From assembly GCA_037975125.1 (NCBI GenBank), contig JAJQOW010000014.1:19919484-19983483 (forward strand): a DNA stretch of 64,000 bases. Direction: 5' to 3'. The notes beneath the pieces are model-generated. The model saw only the letters and a list, made by a program, of their open reading frames with translations, searched no databases and had not been told where the DNA came from. The stretch's first letter is position 1. The number at the start of each line of letters is the position of its first letter. Source of the stretch: Latrodectus hesperus (taxonomy: Eukaryota > Arthropoda > Arachnida > Araneae > Theridiidae). A program made the position numbers and the translations under genes. Below, one piece after another: positions 40,383 to 51,650 of this stretch.

Positions 40383-43300
40383 TTGGTTGGGTTTTATGGC
40401 GCAAGGTCCAAAATTGGACATGCTGCGCCAAGACGTTTTTGTTGCTTTAAATATTTATTTAATTATTTTATTATTTATTTATTTTTTTAAAACCCAATCA
40501 ACATTTAAAAATTTTTAAAATACAAAAATCTGTGTATATAATATTTTAAAATAAATTTTATAAAATGAAATGTATGTACAATTTTAAAATTTAATAGTTA
40601 AATCAAATAAAATGTATGAAACCTATTGCTCTTAAAAAAGCGAATAGGTTTTTATGGGGTGGATCCCCTATTAAATCAAATAATGTTATAAAATCAGTAT
40701 TAAAATAGTGTAAACGTTGTTGGTTAAAAACATGACATGAAATTAAAATATGATATATAGTAAATGGTTCATCACACGCATCACACCATGGATTTAGTTC
40801 ATTTAGGAACAAATGTCTGTGTGTGAAACGTGTGTGTCCGATACGAAGGCGAGTTAATCTAACATCTGCACTTCGTAACGGTAAAACTGATAATGAGGTG
40901 AGGGATGAGAAGATGGTATGTAGTTTGTTTCCGACCTGCAAGTTCCATGATTCTTCCCAAGGGGAACAAATAAAGCTTTTTATACTCTTTCTCACATCTG
41001 AGAGCGGAACCGATGGTAAAACTGGATCTTCAGCAGCCTTTGCAGCTGCATCCGCTCTCTCGTTTCCATCAAGACCTACGTGACTTGGTATCCAACAAAA
41101 TACAATTTCTTTTCCCTTGCCAGCAAGAGAATCCAATGCTTTGAAAATTCTCGACACAACAGGATGACAGTTAACGCTATTGTTTTTCAAGGCTTTAATC
41201 ATACTCATGCTGTCAGTGTAAATACAAAAGTCATGACAATCAATCTGTATTCACATGCTGAAGCGCGTAGCAGATGGCATTTGCTTCAGCAGTAAAGACG
41301 GAGCAGGATGAATGTAGGCTGTGACTAAAAGCTGTATTATTGATAAAAACTCCACAGCCCACATGTCCTGCTGTTTTAGAACCGTCTGTGAATACAGGTT
41401 TGTATGATTGATACTGACAGCGATGAGAAGAATATAGCTGCTGAAAAACAATAGGTGTTGTGTCAGATTTTCTATAGTAAGCAAAGGCATTGATAAAAGT
41501 ATATGTTGGATTATACCAAGGCGGATGAGCATATTGATCGACAGACTCAATCCGAATATTACATAGGTCTGTGAGCCACAGATGTGATTTGGCTCGTGTG
41601 AGAAACGGAGGGATGCTCATTGGACGAGCATCATATAGTCTCATGAGAGAAGTATTTGGAACCATGGAACGTATCGGATGATTAGGGGTCGACATGATCT
41701 TAGCATAATAATTGAGAGACTGCTGCATTCGTCTCAGGTCTAACGGTAATTGATGACATATCACGTATAGACTCTGGACGGGTGATGTGCGGAATGCCCC
41801 AGAGCATATCCTCAAAGCAGAGTGATGAACTGTGTCCAACCTTCGTAACACGGAAGATCTAGCTGATCCATAAACAACACTTCCGTAGTCAATGCGGGAC
41901 AAGATCAATGATTGATAAATTCGGAGTAGTGATGTGCGATCTGCACCCCAAGATGTATTTGACAACACCTTGAGGATATTAAGCGATCGCTCACACTTCT
42001 TCCGCAAATATAGAACATGCGGAAGAAAAGTTAATTTTCTGTCAAAGATAATGCCCAAGAATTTTATTTCATTGACTACTTGTATTGGAGTGTTGTTGAT
42101 GTAAATTATTGGATCATTATGCAGGCTAGTCTTTCTGCAGAAGTGGACACATCTACTCTTGCTTGGTGATAAGGTATGGCCATTCTCAGCACACCATGCA
42201 GCAAGTTTGTTAACTGCTGTTTGCAGTTGTCTCTCAATTAATCTTATGTTAGACCCCTCACATGATATTTGCAGGTCGTCGACAAACAAAGTGCCATGCA
42301 CTGATGATGGAAGTTGATGAAGTATGTTACTGATGAAGAGATTCCTCAGGGCTCAATTTTAAGTGTGACGCTTAAAATTGAGCCCTGAGGAACACCTTCA
42401 GATTGTGTAAAAGTATTGGATGTATAGCTTCCAATACGTACTTTAAAACCACGGGAGCATAAAAATTCTGTAGGAATATCGGCAAATTACCCCGAAAGCC
42501 AAAATCATATAATGTACGGAGAATTCCATATCGCCATGTACGGTCGTACGCCTTCTCGATGTCAAAGAAAATGGAGACCAGATGATTCCTCCGCACAAAA
42601 GCATTGCGGATTTGGGTCTCCAAATATGTAATATTATCAAGAGTGGATCTCCCTTTACGGAAGCCACTCTGATTAATATGTATACATTTATTTTTTTCTA
42701 AGACATATACGAGACGGGCGTTGACCATACGTTCGAGAGTCTTACACAAGCAACTCGTCAGAGCTATTGGTCGATAATTTGAAGGAACAGAAGGATCCTT
42801 ACCAGCCTTAAGGATCGGAATCACTATTGCTTCGCTCCAAAGTGATGGAAATTTATTTTCAGTCCAGATCCTATTGAACAGGTAAAGTAAGTTCAACAGG
42901 GAATCTGGACATAAATGACGAAGCATTTGATAGCTGATTCTATCTGGTCCTGGGCTAGTATCATGGGCCTGCTGTAATGCTCTCTTCAATTCCAACATCC
43001 GAAATTCACAGTTGTAAGGCAAAGCTTGTCGATGGTTGAAACGAATTGGTGTTCGCTCAGCACGACTCTTTGTCCTTAGGAACGAAGGACTATAAGAGTC
43101 GTTGCTTGAGACGCTAGCAAAGGTTTCACCAAGGACGTTAGCGATGTCCTTAGGAGAAGAGTATATAGCAGCTCCGGATTTCAAAATAGGAATTGAAAAT
43201 TCTCTATATATTCCATTGGCTGCTTTCACTCTTCTCCACAACTGTTTACTGGATGTGGAAGAAGTTATTGATGATACATAGCGGGACCAAGATTCCTTCT

Positions 43301-44290
43301 GACTTCGACGACGAGCTCTGCGAGCTAATGCTTTTGCTCTCTTATAGGCGATAAGATTCTCCGTTGTGGGGTATCTTCTGAAGAGCCCCCATAACTTCCT
43401 CTGTTTCTTATAGGTGTTTTGACATTCATTATTCCACCAAGGTTTGCAACGCCTGTGTGGTATAGAGGAACACTTTGGTATTGATGCATCAGCTGCATTT
43501 ATAATTGTTTCAGTGACTTTAGATACGGCATTATCAATATCATCGATCATAACCATTTCATTATCAACAACTGCCAATTGTGTAAATAACGTCCAATCTG
43601 CCCGACTGTACACGTAAGTAGGTAAGCGTTGTCTTACACTACTACCTCCAGTCTGGGAGATGACGAGAGGAAAATGATCGCTGTTATGCAGATCATTTCC
43701 TACTATTAGATTTAACAATGGCAGAAGAGATGGAGAACAGATGGCTAGATCGAGAGAATGAAACGTTCTTGTGGGTACATGGAAATATGTATTCTCGTCG
43801 GTATTCAGCAGACAGAGACTATTATCTGAAATAAAACGCTCTATCTGCCGACCGCGAGAATTAGTATCATCATTTCCCCACAAAGAACTATGGCCGTTAA
43901 AGTCACCTAACAACAGAAATGGTGTTGGCAGCTGATCTATTAATGCATCAAGTTCCTCTTGGCGGATGACATCGTGTGGTGGCAAATACAAACTACAGAC
44001 TGTCAACAAACATGATGTGTGAATTCTCACAGCAACAGCCTGTAGAGTAGTATTCAATGGATGGGCAGTGCTGGGAAAAGTATTAGATGTTAAGATACAA
44101 ACACCTCCAGACACTGCACCCTCGTCACCACAGTCTTTTCTAAAGCTTCTAAATCCACGCATGGAAATGTTATTGCTGGACTTCAGGAATGTTTCCTGAA
44201 GTGCAACACATGCGGGGTTGTAGGCTGAAATTATGGACTTGATGTCATCATGATGAGAACGCAAACCATGGCAGTTCCAAGAAACAAAGG
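40383..44290 (-). pseudogene. Element J, ORF2 plus 3' UTR, damaged and 5'-truncated
   Basis: The 3' UTR is 40383-40602 and ORF2 runs from 40603 to the 5' break at 44290, a few codons after the ORF2 start (FVSWNCHGLRSHHDD). There are three lesions. One extra base near 41241 in RNase H (NTD followed by a stop). An inverted duplication at 42342-42392 destroys the GVPQGS region. One base is lost near 42470 (NFYAPVV instead of FL-S-R). SPGPDRIS replaces SPGPDGIS. Otherwise endonuclease, FFDIEKAYD, FVDD, RNase H and the knuckle (CDACDEPFTIYHILISC) are recognisable. The 5' side abuts K's TTGG tail, and the left side abuts M's tail. It cannot encode an active polyprotein. Confidence 0.88.
42342..42392. 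repeat. Perfect palindrome inside element J (22-bp arms, 7-bp loop)
   Basis: Arms 42342-42363 and 42371-42392 are exact reverse complements (the right arm begins CTTAAAATTGAGCCCTGAGG), with loop TGTGACG. Related copies (E at 10493-10540) have only the right arm and a short A-run at the left, so about 13 bases were added by copying the right arm backwards. Confidence 0.9.
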
Positions 44291-44536
44291 TTGGTTGGTT
44301 GGTTGGGTTTTATGGCGCAAGGTCCAAAATTGGACATGCTGCGCCAAGAATAAGTTTTATGTAACATTATTTCATTTTAATAATTTTTTTATTTATTTTC
44401 AAAAACCCAAGCAACATTAAAATATTAAAAAACAAAAATAAGTGTATATATTATATTAAAATCTAGTTATAAAATATAGAAAATGAAAATAACAATTATT
44501 TGTATAATTTTTTTTTTTTTAAATCTAAAATACAAA
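44291..44536 (-). other. Element K 3' UTR
   Basis: Canonical hairpin (GGCGCAGCATGTCC, loop, GGACCTTGCGCC on the minus strand), the CCCAAGCAACATTAAAAT block and AT-rich filler with a T-run near 44510-44520. Confidence 0.8.
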
Positions 44537-47500
44537 TTAAATATAATGTATAAAACCTATTGCCCTCAAGAAAGCGAATAGGTTTTTATGGGGTGGATCC
44601 CCTATTATATCAAATAAAATTATAAAATCAGTTTTAAAAAAGTGTAAACGTTGTTGGTTAAAATCTGGACATGATATTAAAATATGATAAACAGTATAAG
44701 GTTCATCACACGTTTCACACCAAGGATTTAATTCATTCAAAAACAAATGTCTGTGTGTGAAACGTGTGTGTCCGATACGAAGGCGAGTTAATCTAACATC
44801 AGCACTTCGTAACGGTAAAACTGATAATGAGGTGAGGGATGGATAAATGGTATGTAATTTGTTGACGACCTGCAAGTTCCATGATTCCTGCCAAAGACCA
44901 TATATAAAACTTTTTATAGCTTTTCTCACATCTGAGAGAGGAACCGATGGTAATATTGGATCTGATGCAGCCTTTGCAGCTGCATCTGCTCTCTCATTTC
45001 CTTCAAGACCCATGTGGCTTGGTATCCAACAAAATACAATATCTTTTCCCTTGCCAGCAAGGGAATCCAATGCTTTAAAAATTCTCGACACAACAGGATG
45101 ACAGATAACACTATTGTTTTTCAAGGCTTCAATAATACTCATGCTGTCAGTATATATACAATATTGATGATAGTCATCTGTATTCACATGCTGAAGCGCG
45201 TAGTAAATGGCAGTTGCTTCAGCAGTAAAGATGGAGCAGGATGGATGTAGGCTGTAATTAAAATCTGTATTATTGGTAAAAATTCCACAGCCCACATGTC
45301 CTGTTGTTTTAGAACCATCTGTGAATACAGGTTTATATGATTGATATTGACAGCGATGAGAAGTATATAGCTGTTGAAAAACAATAGGTGTTGTGTCGGA
45401 TTTTTTGAACTGAGCAAAGGTATTTATAAAGGTATTTGTTGGTTCATACCAAGGTGGATAGAGAAATTGATCAATTGACTCTATCCGAACATCACATAGG
45501 TCTGTGAGCCAAAGATGTGATTTGGCTCTTGTGAGAAAAGGTGGGATGCTCAATGACCGAGCATCATATAGTCTTTTAAGAGAGGCATTAGGTACCATGG
45601 AACGTAGTGGATGGTCATGGGTCGACATGATTTTAGTATAATAATTGAGAGACTGCTGCATTCGTCGCAGGTCTAAAGGCAATTGTTGGCATATTGCATA
45701 AAGACTCTGGACGGGTGATGTGCGGAATGCGCCTGAACATATTCTCAGAGCAGAATGATGGACGGTGTCCAGTCTGCGTAAAACAGAAGACCTAGCAGAT
45801 CCGTAAACAACACAACCGTAGTCTATGCGGGATAAAATTAGAGATTGGTAAACTCGGAGGAGTGACGTGCGATCAGCACCCCAAGATGTGTTTGAAAGCA
45901 CCTTGAGGATATTGAGCGATCGCTCGCACTTCTTCCGCAGATATAATATATGCGGAAGAAAGGTTAATTTACGGTCAAATATCACTCCGAGGAATTTTAC
46001 CGCACTGACCACTGGTATAAGTGTGTTGTTTATATGAATAACGGGATCATTGTGGAGGCTAGTCTTCCTGCAGAAATGGACACAATTGCTCTTGCTAGGA
46101 GATAGTGTATGGCCATTCTCAGCACACCATGCAGCAATTTTATTAACAGATGTTTGTAATTGTCTCTCAATTAAATTCATGTTAGACCCTTCACAAGATA
46201 TTTGCAGGTCATCAACATACAAAGTACCATGTACAGGAGGTGAAAGTTGATGAAGTATGGTACTGATATGAATATTAAAAAGTGTGACACTTAAAATACT
46301 TCCCTGAGGAACACCTTCAGGTTGGTTAAAAGTATTGGACAAAAGGGTACCAATACGAACTTTAAAACCACGGGAGCGTAAAAAGTTTTGTATAAATATC
46401 GGCAAATTACCCCTAAAGCCAAAATCATACATCCTACGGAGAATTCCATATCGCCATGTACGGTCGTATGCCTTCTCGATGTCAAAGAAAATGGAGACCA
46501 GATGGTTCCTCCGCACAAAAGCATTGCGGATTTGGGTCTCCAAATATGTGATATTATCAAGAGTGGATCTCCCTTTGCGGAAGCCACTCTGATTAATATG
46601 TATACATTTATTTGTTTCTAAGACATATACGAGACGGGCGTTGACCATACGTTCGAGAGTCTTACACAAGCAACTCGTCAGAGCTATTGGTCGATAACTT
46701 GAAGGAACAGAAGGATCCTTACCAGCCTTAAGGATCGGAATCACTATTGCTTCGCTCCAAAGTGATGGAAATTTGTTTTCAGTCCAGATCCTATTAAACA
46801 AAAACAGCAAGTTCAACAGGGAATCTGGACTTAAATGGCGAAGCATTAGATAGCTGATTCCATCTGGTCCTGGGCTAGTATCATGGGCCTGCTGTAATGC
46901 TCTCTTCAATTCCAACATCCGAAATTCACAGTTGTAAGGCAAAGCTTGTCGATGGTTGAAACGAATTGGTGTTCGCTCAGCACGACTCTTTGTCCTTAAG
47001 AACGAAGGACTATAAGAGTCGTTGCTTGAGACGCTAGCAAAGGTTTCACCAAGGACGTTAGCGATGTCCTTAGGAGAAGAGTATATAGCAGCTCCGGATT
47101 TCAAAATAGGAATTGAAAATTCTCTATATATTCCATTGGCTGCTTTCACTCTTCTCCACAACTGTTTACTGGATGTGGAAGAAGTTATTGATGATACATA
47201 GCGGGACCAAGATTCCTTCTGACTTCGACGACGAGCTCTGCGAGCTAATGCTTTTGCTCTCTTATAGGCGATAAGATTCTCCGTTGTGGGGTATCTTCTG
47301 AAGAGCCCCCATAACTTCCTCTGTTTCTTATAGGTGTTTTGACATTCATTATTCCACCAAGGTTTGCAACGCCTGTGTGATATAGAGGAACACTTTGGTA
47401 TTGTTGCATCAGCTGCATTTATAATTGTTTCAGTGACTTTAGATACGGCATTATCTATATCATCGATCATAACCATTTCATTATCAACAACTGCCAATTG

Positions 47501-48217
47501 TGTAAATAACGTCCAATCTGCCCGACTGTACACGTAAGTAGGTAAGCGTTGTCTTACACTACTACCTCCAGTCTGGGAGATGACGAGAGGAAAATGATCG
47601 CTATTATGCAGATCATTTCCTACATTTAAATTTAACAATGGCAGCAGAGATGGAGAACAGATGGCTAGATCGAGAGAATGAAACGTTCTTGTGGGTACAT
47701 GGAAATATGTCTTCTCGTCGGTATTAAGCAGACAGAGACTATTATCTGAAATAAACCGCTCTATCTGCCGACCGCGAGAATTAGTATTATCATTTCCCCA
47801 CAAAGAACTATGGCCGTTAAAGTCACCAAACAACAGAAATGGTGTTGGCAGCTGATCAATTAATGCATCGAATTCCTCTTGGCGGATGACATCGTGTGGT
47901 GGCAAATACAAACTACAGACTGTCAACAAGCATGAAGTATGAATTCTTATAGCAACAGCCTGTAGAGTAGTATTCAATGGATGGGCAGTGCTGGGAAAAG
48001 TATTAGATGTTAATATACAAACACCTCCAGACACTGCACCATCATCACCACAGTCCTTTCTAAAGCTTTTAAACCCACGCATGGAAAAGTAATTGCTAGA
48101 CTTCAGGAATGTTTCCTGAAGTGCAACACATGCGGGGTTGTAGGCTGAAATTATAGACTTGATGTCATCATTATGAGAACGCAAACCATGGCAGTTCCAA
48201 GAAACAAAGGAAGTTAT
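44537..48217 (-). CDS. Element K ORF2, endonuclease-RT-RNase H polyprotein
   Basis: 1226 codons from the AUA at 48215-48217, starting TSFVSWNCHGLRSHND. Endonuclease (LQETF, LFGDFNGH, SLDLAI, SDHFPL), RT (SPGPDGIS, FFDIEKAYD, GVPQGS, YVDD), RNase H (VFTDGSKTTGHVGCG, FTAEATA, YTDSMS, SHMGLEGNERAD) and the knuckle CETCDEPYTVYHILISC are intact. The endonuclease half is nearly identical to C and the RT 3' half to D, one more sign of exchange among copies. Expected to act with ORF1 in a ribonucleoprotein that reverse transcribes at nicked chromosomal DNA. Confidence 0.92.
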   Translation of the reverse strand: MTSFVSWNCHGLRSHNDDIKSIISAYNPACVALQETFLKSSNYFSMRGFKSFRKDCGDDGAVSGGVCILTSNTFPSTAHPLNTTLQAVAIRIHTSCLLTVCSLYLPPHDVIRQEEFDALIDQLPTPFLLFGDFNGHSSLWGNDNTNSRGRQIERFISDNSLCLLNTDEKTYFHVPTRTFHSLDLAICSPSLLPLLNLNVGNDLHNSDHFPLVISQTGGSSVRQRLPTYVYSRADWTLFTQLAVVDNEMVMIDDIDNAVSKVTETIINAADATIPKCSSISHRRCKPWWNNECQNTYKKQRKLWGLFRRYPTTENLIAYKRAKALARRARRRSQKESWSRYVSSITSSTSSKQLWRRVKAANGIYREFSIPILKSGAAIYSSPKDIANVLGETFASVSSNDSYSPSFLRTKSRAERTPIRFNHRQALPYNCEFRMLELKRALQQAHDTSPGPDGISYLMLRHLSPDSLLNLLFLFNRIWTENKFPSLWSEAIVIPILKAGKDPSVPSSYRPIALTSCLCKTLERMVNARLVYVLETNKCIHINQSGFRKGRSTLDNITYLETQIRNAFVRRNHLVSIFFDIEKAYDRTWRYGILRRMYDFGFRGNLPIFIQNFLRSRGFKVRIGTLLSNTFNQPEGVPQGSILSVTLFNIHISTILHQLSPPVHGTLYVDDLQISCEGSNMNLIERQLQTSVNKIAAWCAENGHTLSPSKSNCVHFCRKTSLHNDPVIHINNTLIPVVSAVKFLGVIFDRKLTFLPHILYLRKKCERSLNILKVLSNTSWGADRTSLLRVYQSLILSRIDYGCVVYGSARSSVLRRLDTVHHSALRICSGAFRTSPVQSLYAICQQLPLDLRRMQQSLNYYTKIMSTHDHPLRSMVPNASLKRLYDARSLSIPPFLTRAKSHLWLTDLCDVRIESIDQFLYPPWYEPTNTFINTFAQFKKSDTTPIVFQQLYTSHRCQYQSYKPVFTDGSKTTGHVGCGIFTNNTDFNYSLHPSCSIFTAEATAIYYALQHVNTDDYHQYCIYTDSMSIIEALKNNSVICHPVVSRIFKALDSLAGKGKDIVFCWIPSHMGLEGNERADAAAKAASDPILPSVPLSDVRKAIKSFIYGLWQESWNLQVVNKLHTIYPSLTSLSVLPLRSADVRLTRLRIGHTRFTHRHLFLNELNPWCETCDEPYTVYHILISCPDFNQQRLHFFKTDFIILFDIIGDPPHKNLFAFLRAIGFIHYI

Positions 48218-49350
48218 TGTTCAATTTGAAAAGCTCCTTTCCCGGAGCTGGAAGGCATGTCATCCGACATCTCCTCGAGCGATAAATCTTCGTCCGAGGG
48301 ATGTAAGGAAACAGCATCAGCCTCCAGGTTTAAGGCTTTACGGGTGGATATAGAGGGCCTAATTTTGCCCTCTTTTGCAGATTTTAATTTTAAGGCCTTC
48401 ATGGCTTTAGACTTAGCCATCGCAGCTTTTCTACGTTGAATATTTGTAGAGGTTGATTTTTGGCTTTTATCAGATGTAAGGGGTAATTTGACTAGTGGAA
48501 GTGAAAGAGCATCGGTTTGTGTACCAGCTGTTCTGGTGACCTTGGCGGCGACAGATGCATAGCTAACTCCTGCTTGAGGTGTACGTGCTGTGACAGCACG
48601 TCTTGCCTCAGGGTATGAAAAATTACTTTTAACTTTAGTGGTTGTGATCTCTTTTTCCAGTATCCAGATAGGACAACTTCTAGCGTAGGAGGGGTGGTCA
48701 CCTTTACAGTTGACACACCTCTCCTTTGCAGTACAAGACGAGCTGTCGTGGCCAACTGCTGCGCAGCGAGCGCAAGTCAGTTTGCCCCGGCAAGCCGCTT
48801 TGGAGTGTCCAAATCTCTGGCACTGGAAACAACGAAAAGGATTTGGAATGAACGGCCAAACGGATAGATGCATATACGCAGCTTTAATATGCTGCGGTAG
48901 GTCTGGCGTCGCAAATGTCAGTACGAGATGTTTAGTATTGATAATCTGCCCATCCCGTCTGACAGTGATGCGTTTTACAGCACAGACCTTTTGATCTATG
49001 AGATTTTCTAAGATCTCGTCCGTTGGCGTATTTAGCAAATCCTTGGCGGATACCACACCACGTGAAAAGTTAAGATTCAAGTGAGGAGAGACAGACACCT
49101 CAAGGTTAGCTAGCGTATTCATGTTAGCAATCAGAGTTGCTTGTGCATCTGAAGCAACTTCTACCATCAAATCACCAGAACGAAGTTTCCGGATGCTCTT
49201 CACTTCGCCGATATTGCCACTAATACCTTTTTGGATTAGGAAAGGGGATACATTATCAAATGTACCCTCCTTCCGCTTCGCAATATAAAATTTGGCTTTT
49301 AAATTTTTCAATATATGCTCCCGTGGGAGAGAAGAGAATAATGTTTCCAT
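48214..49350 (-). CDS. Element K ORF1, Gag-like RNA-binding protein
   Basis: 378 residues from ATG at 49350 (METLFSSLPREH). The RRM-like region SIRKLRSGDLMVEV and three knuckles (CFQCQRFGHSKAAC, CARCAAVGHDSSSC, CVNCKGDHPSYARSC) are complete. Small changes are VWPFIPNPFRCF in place of VRPFIPNPLRCF just before the first knuckle. Acidic Ser-rich C-terminus. TAA overlaps the ORF2 AUA. Confidence 0.92.
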   Translation of the reverse strand: METLFSSLPREHILKNLKAKFYIAKRKEGTFDNVSPFLIQKGISGNIGEVKSIRKLRSGDLMVEVASDAQATLIANMNTLANLEVSVSPHLNLNFSRGVVSAKDLLNTPTDEILENLIDQKVCAVKRITVRRDGQIINTKHLVLTFATPDLPQHIKAAYMHLSVWPFIPNPFRCFQCQRFGHSKAACRGKLTCARCAAVGHDSSSCTAKERCVNCKGDHPSYARSCPIWILEKEITTTKVKSNFSYPEARRAVTARTPQAGVSYASVAAKVTRTAGTQTDALSLPLVKLPLTSDKSQKSTSTNIQRRKAAMAKSKAMKALKLKSAKEGKIRPSISTRKALNLEADAVSLHPSDEDLSLEEMSDDMPSSSGKGAFQIEQ

Positions 49351-49884
49351 GATAGAGATGGAAAATTCGGGACCTGACGGCACCACCCACCACCGAGTCC
49401 AACAAGGGGATGCAGACCAGCTGCACCAGTGCTAGCCAGGTCCTATACGCTCACAGTACATCCCTGAAGTGGCCTCCACCCTTAACGAGTCACCCAGTAG
49501 ATGTACCGATCGCTTGATCCATAAAGCCGATTGATGTGCTGAGGACCACAACACACCTCCCGTTTACCTGAAGCAGAGGCCAAAGCAATGTGTTGGTCTC
49601 TGGAGGCCTCAATTACCAGGATCCTCCTTTCCAGGGACACGGGTCTCCACGCACGGCAAACACGTGGGTGATTTAGTCCCCAAGAGAAGCTAATAGCAAC
49701 AGAGCGGCGAAAGCTACTCAAGGGGAGCCCTCAACCTCTTGCGAGGCAACCACACTGAGGGAGAAGAGGAAGAAAAAGCAGAAGAGTAGAGGAGAGAAGA
49801 AGAGAAAGAAGAGGACAGATCACTAGGGTACCTCGGGATTGTGACACCCGTGTTTACCTTAAGAAGGTAAACCCCCTGAGGGGG
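49351..49884 (-). promoter_or_regulatory. Element K 5' UTR
   Basis: Full 5' UTR with the terminal palindrome and GTTTACC/GGTAAAC hairpin (here with a TTAAGAA loop on the + strand). It abuts L's ORF2 start. Confidence 0.82.
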
Positions 49885-51118
49885 AAAGTTTCCTGAAGTG
49901 CAACACATGCGGGATTATATTCTGTTATTAGAGACTTGATGTCATCAAGATGTGATCGCAAACCATGGCAGCTCCAAGAAATAAAGGAAGTTATTTTTTA
50001 TATTGGAAAGCTCCTTTCCCGGAGCTGGAAGGCGGGTCTTCTGTCATATCCTCGAACGATCCATCATCGTCCGAGGGGAATAAAGAAACCGCGTCAGTCT
50101 CCAAGCAAGAGAAAGTATTTTGGGTGGAAATTGATGGCTGTTTAGCTTTTTTAATTTTAATGCTTTCTCCGCTTTTGATTTAGCAAAAGGAGCTTTTCTA
50201 GTAAATGTAGGAGTTTTTTTTGAATTTTGGCTTGTCAGTTGTTTGGGGTAATCTTATTGGGGAGAACGATAATGTTTCAGTTTGAGTGCTGCTCGATTTT
50301 GTGACTTTTCTGGCAGCAGTGGCATAACTGACTCCTGGCTGTGGAGTACGTGAAGTGACCAGTCGTCTCGCCTCAGGATAAGAGCATTTTTGATTGACCT
50401 TAACCGTGGTGATCTCTTTCTCCAATATATACTCGGGACAACTTCGAGAATAGGAGGGATGGTCACCTTGGCAGTTGACACACCTCTCCTTCGCTGTGCA
50501 GTTGGAACTATCATGGCCTACCACCGCGCAGCGGGCGCAGTTGATTTTGCCTCTGCAAGCGTTTCTCGAGTGTCCAAAGCGCTGACATTGGAAACATCGC
50601 AAGGGATTTGGGATGTAAGGCCTGACGGGTAAATTCATGTACGCAGCTTTTACATACTGCGGAAGGTCTGGCGTCGCAAAAGTCAAGACGAGGTGCTTAG
50701 TATCGATTACATTACCACCCCGTCTGACTGTAATGCGTCTAACGCCACAGACCTTCTGATTCTGTAGATTTTCCAGAATCTCCTCCGTCGGCGAATATAA
50801 TAAATCCCTTGCTGAGATTACACCACAAGAAAAGTTAAGGTTGCTATGAGGGGAGACAGTCACTTCTAAGTTGGCCAACGATTTCATGCTTGCCAGAATG
50901 GCTGCTTGAGAGTCAGATGCTGCCTCAACAAGCAGGTCACCTGAGCGCATCTTCTGAACTTTCTTAACTTCCCCAACAGTACCCGATATTCCTTTAGAAA
51001 TGAGGAAAGGAGACACAGTTGTAAAGTTTCCCTCTTTCCTTTTAATTATGATAAATTTGGGTTTTAGATTTTCAAATTGTTGCTCCCGTGGGAGAAAAGT
51101 GAAGTTCTTGTTCTCCAT
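49885..51118 (-). pseudogene. Element L: ORF1 with a frameshift plus the first codons of ORF2
   Basis: ORF1 starts at ATG 51118 (MENKNFTFLPREQQF) and has the three knuckles (CFQCQRFGHSRNAC, CARCAVVGHDSSNC, CVNCQGDHPSYSRSC). One extra base in a poly(A) run (minus strand) near 50213 shifts the frame after KPKFKK and brings a stop at 50198; without it the frame would end at TAA 49991-49993. ORF2 opens at AUA 49994 and reads TSFISWSCHGLRSHLDD to about 35 codons (LQETF), where K begins. The catalytic Asn of WNC has become Ser (SWSC). It belongs to the I/L/N subfamily. Confidence 0.88.
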
Positions 51119-51642
51119 TATGATATTTTTAAAATTTCGGGACCTGACCGCACCACCCACCACCGAGTCCAACAAGGGGATGCAGACCAGCTGCACCAGT
51201 GCTAGCGAGGTCCTATACGCTCACAGTACATCCCTGAAGTGGCCTCCACCCTTAACGAGTCACCCAGTAGATGTACCGATCGCTTGATCCATAAAGCCGA
51301 TTGATGTGCTGAGGACCACAACACACCTCCCGTTTACCTGAAGCAGAGGCCAAAGCAATGTGTTGGTCTCTGGAAGCCTCAATTACCAGGACCCTCCTTT
51401 CCAGGGACACGGGTCTCCACGCACGGCAAACACGTGGGTGATAAAGTCCCCAAGAGGAGCTGATTGCAACAGAGTGGCGAAAGCTACTCAAGGGGAGCCC
51501 TCAACCTCTGACGAGGCAATCACATTAAGGGAGAAGAGGAAGACAAAGCAGAAGAGAGGAAAATAAAGAAGAGGACAGATCACTAGGGTACCTCGGATTG
51601 TGACACCCGTGTTTACCTAAAGAAGGTAAACCCCCTGAGGGG
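51119..51642 (-). promoter_or_regulatory. Element L 5' UTR
   Basis: Complete 5' UTR ending at 51642 with CCCCTCAGGGG on the minus strand, slightly diverged (for example a 13-bp shorter purine tract near 51550-51570). Host DNA starts at 51643. Confidence 0.85.
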
Positions 51643-51650
51643 TTTAAGTT

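Larger units (their letters stand above)
44291..49884 (-). mobile_element. Element K, complete I-group non-LTR retrotransposon
   Basis: 5594 bp with four CCAA units, 3' hairpin, intact ORF2 and ORF1, and a complete 5' end with five G/C of the terminal palindrome. The left neighbour is J (5'-truncated), the right neighbour L; no convincing target-site duplication is seen (only AAAG is shared), so one or both flanks have been rearranged since insertion. Confidence 0.9.

Noticed and set aside
44186..49994. J and L as two halves of one element split by K with a duplication of about 100 bp
   Set aside because: The overlapping stretches (44186-44290 and 49890-49994) differ at many positions, so they belong to different subfamilies and are not a duplication made by K.
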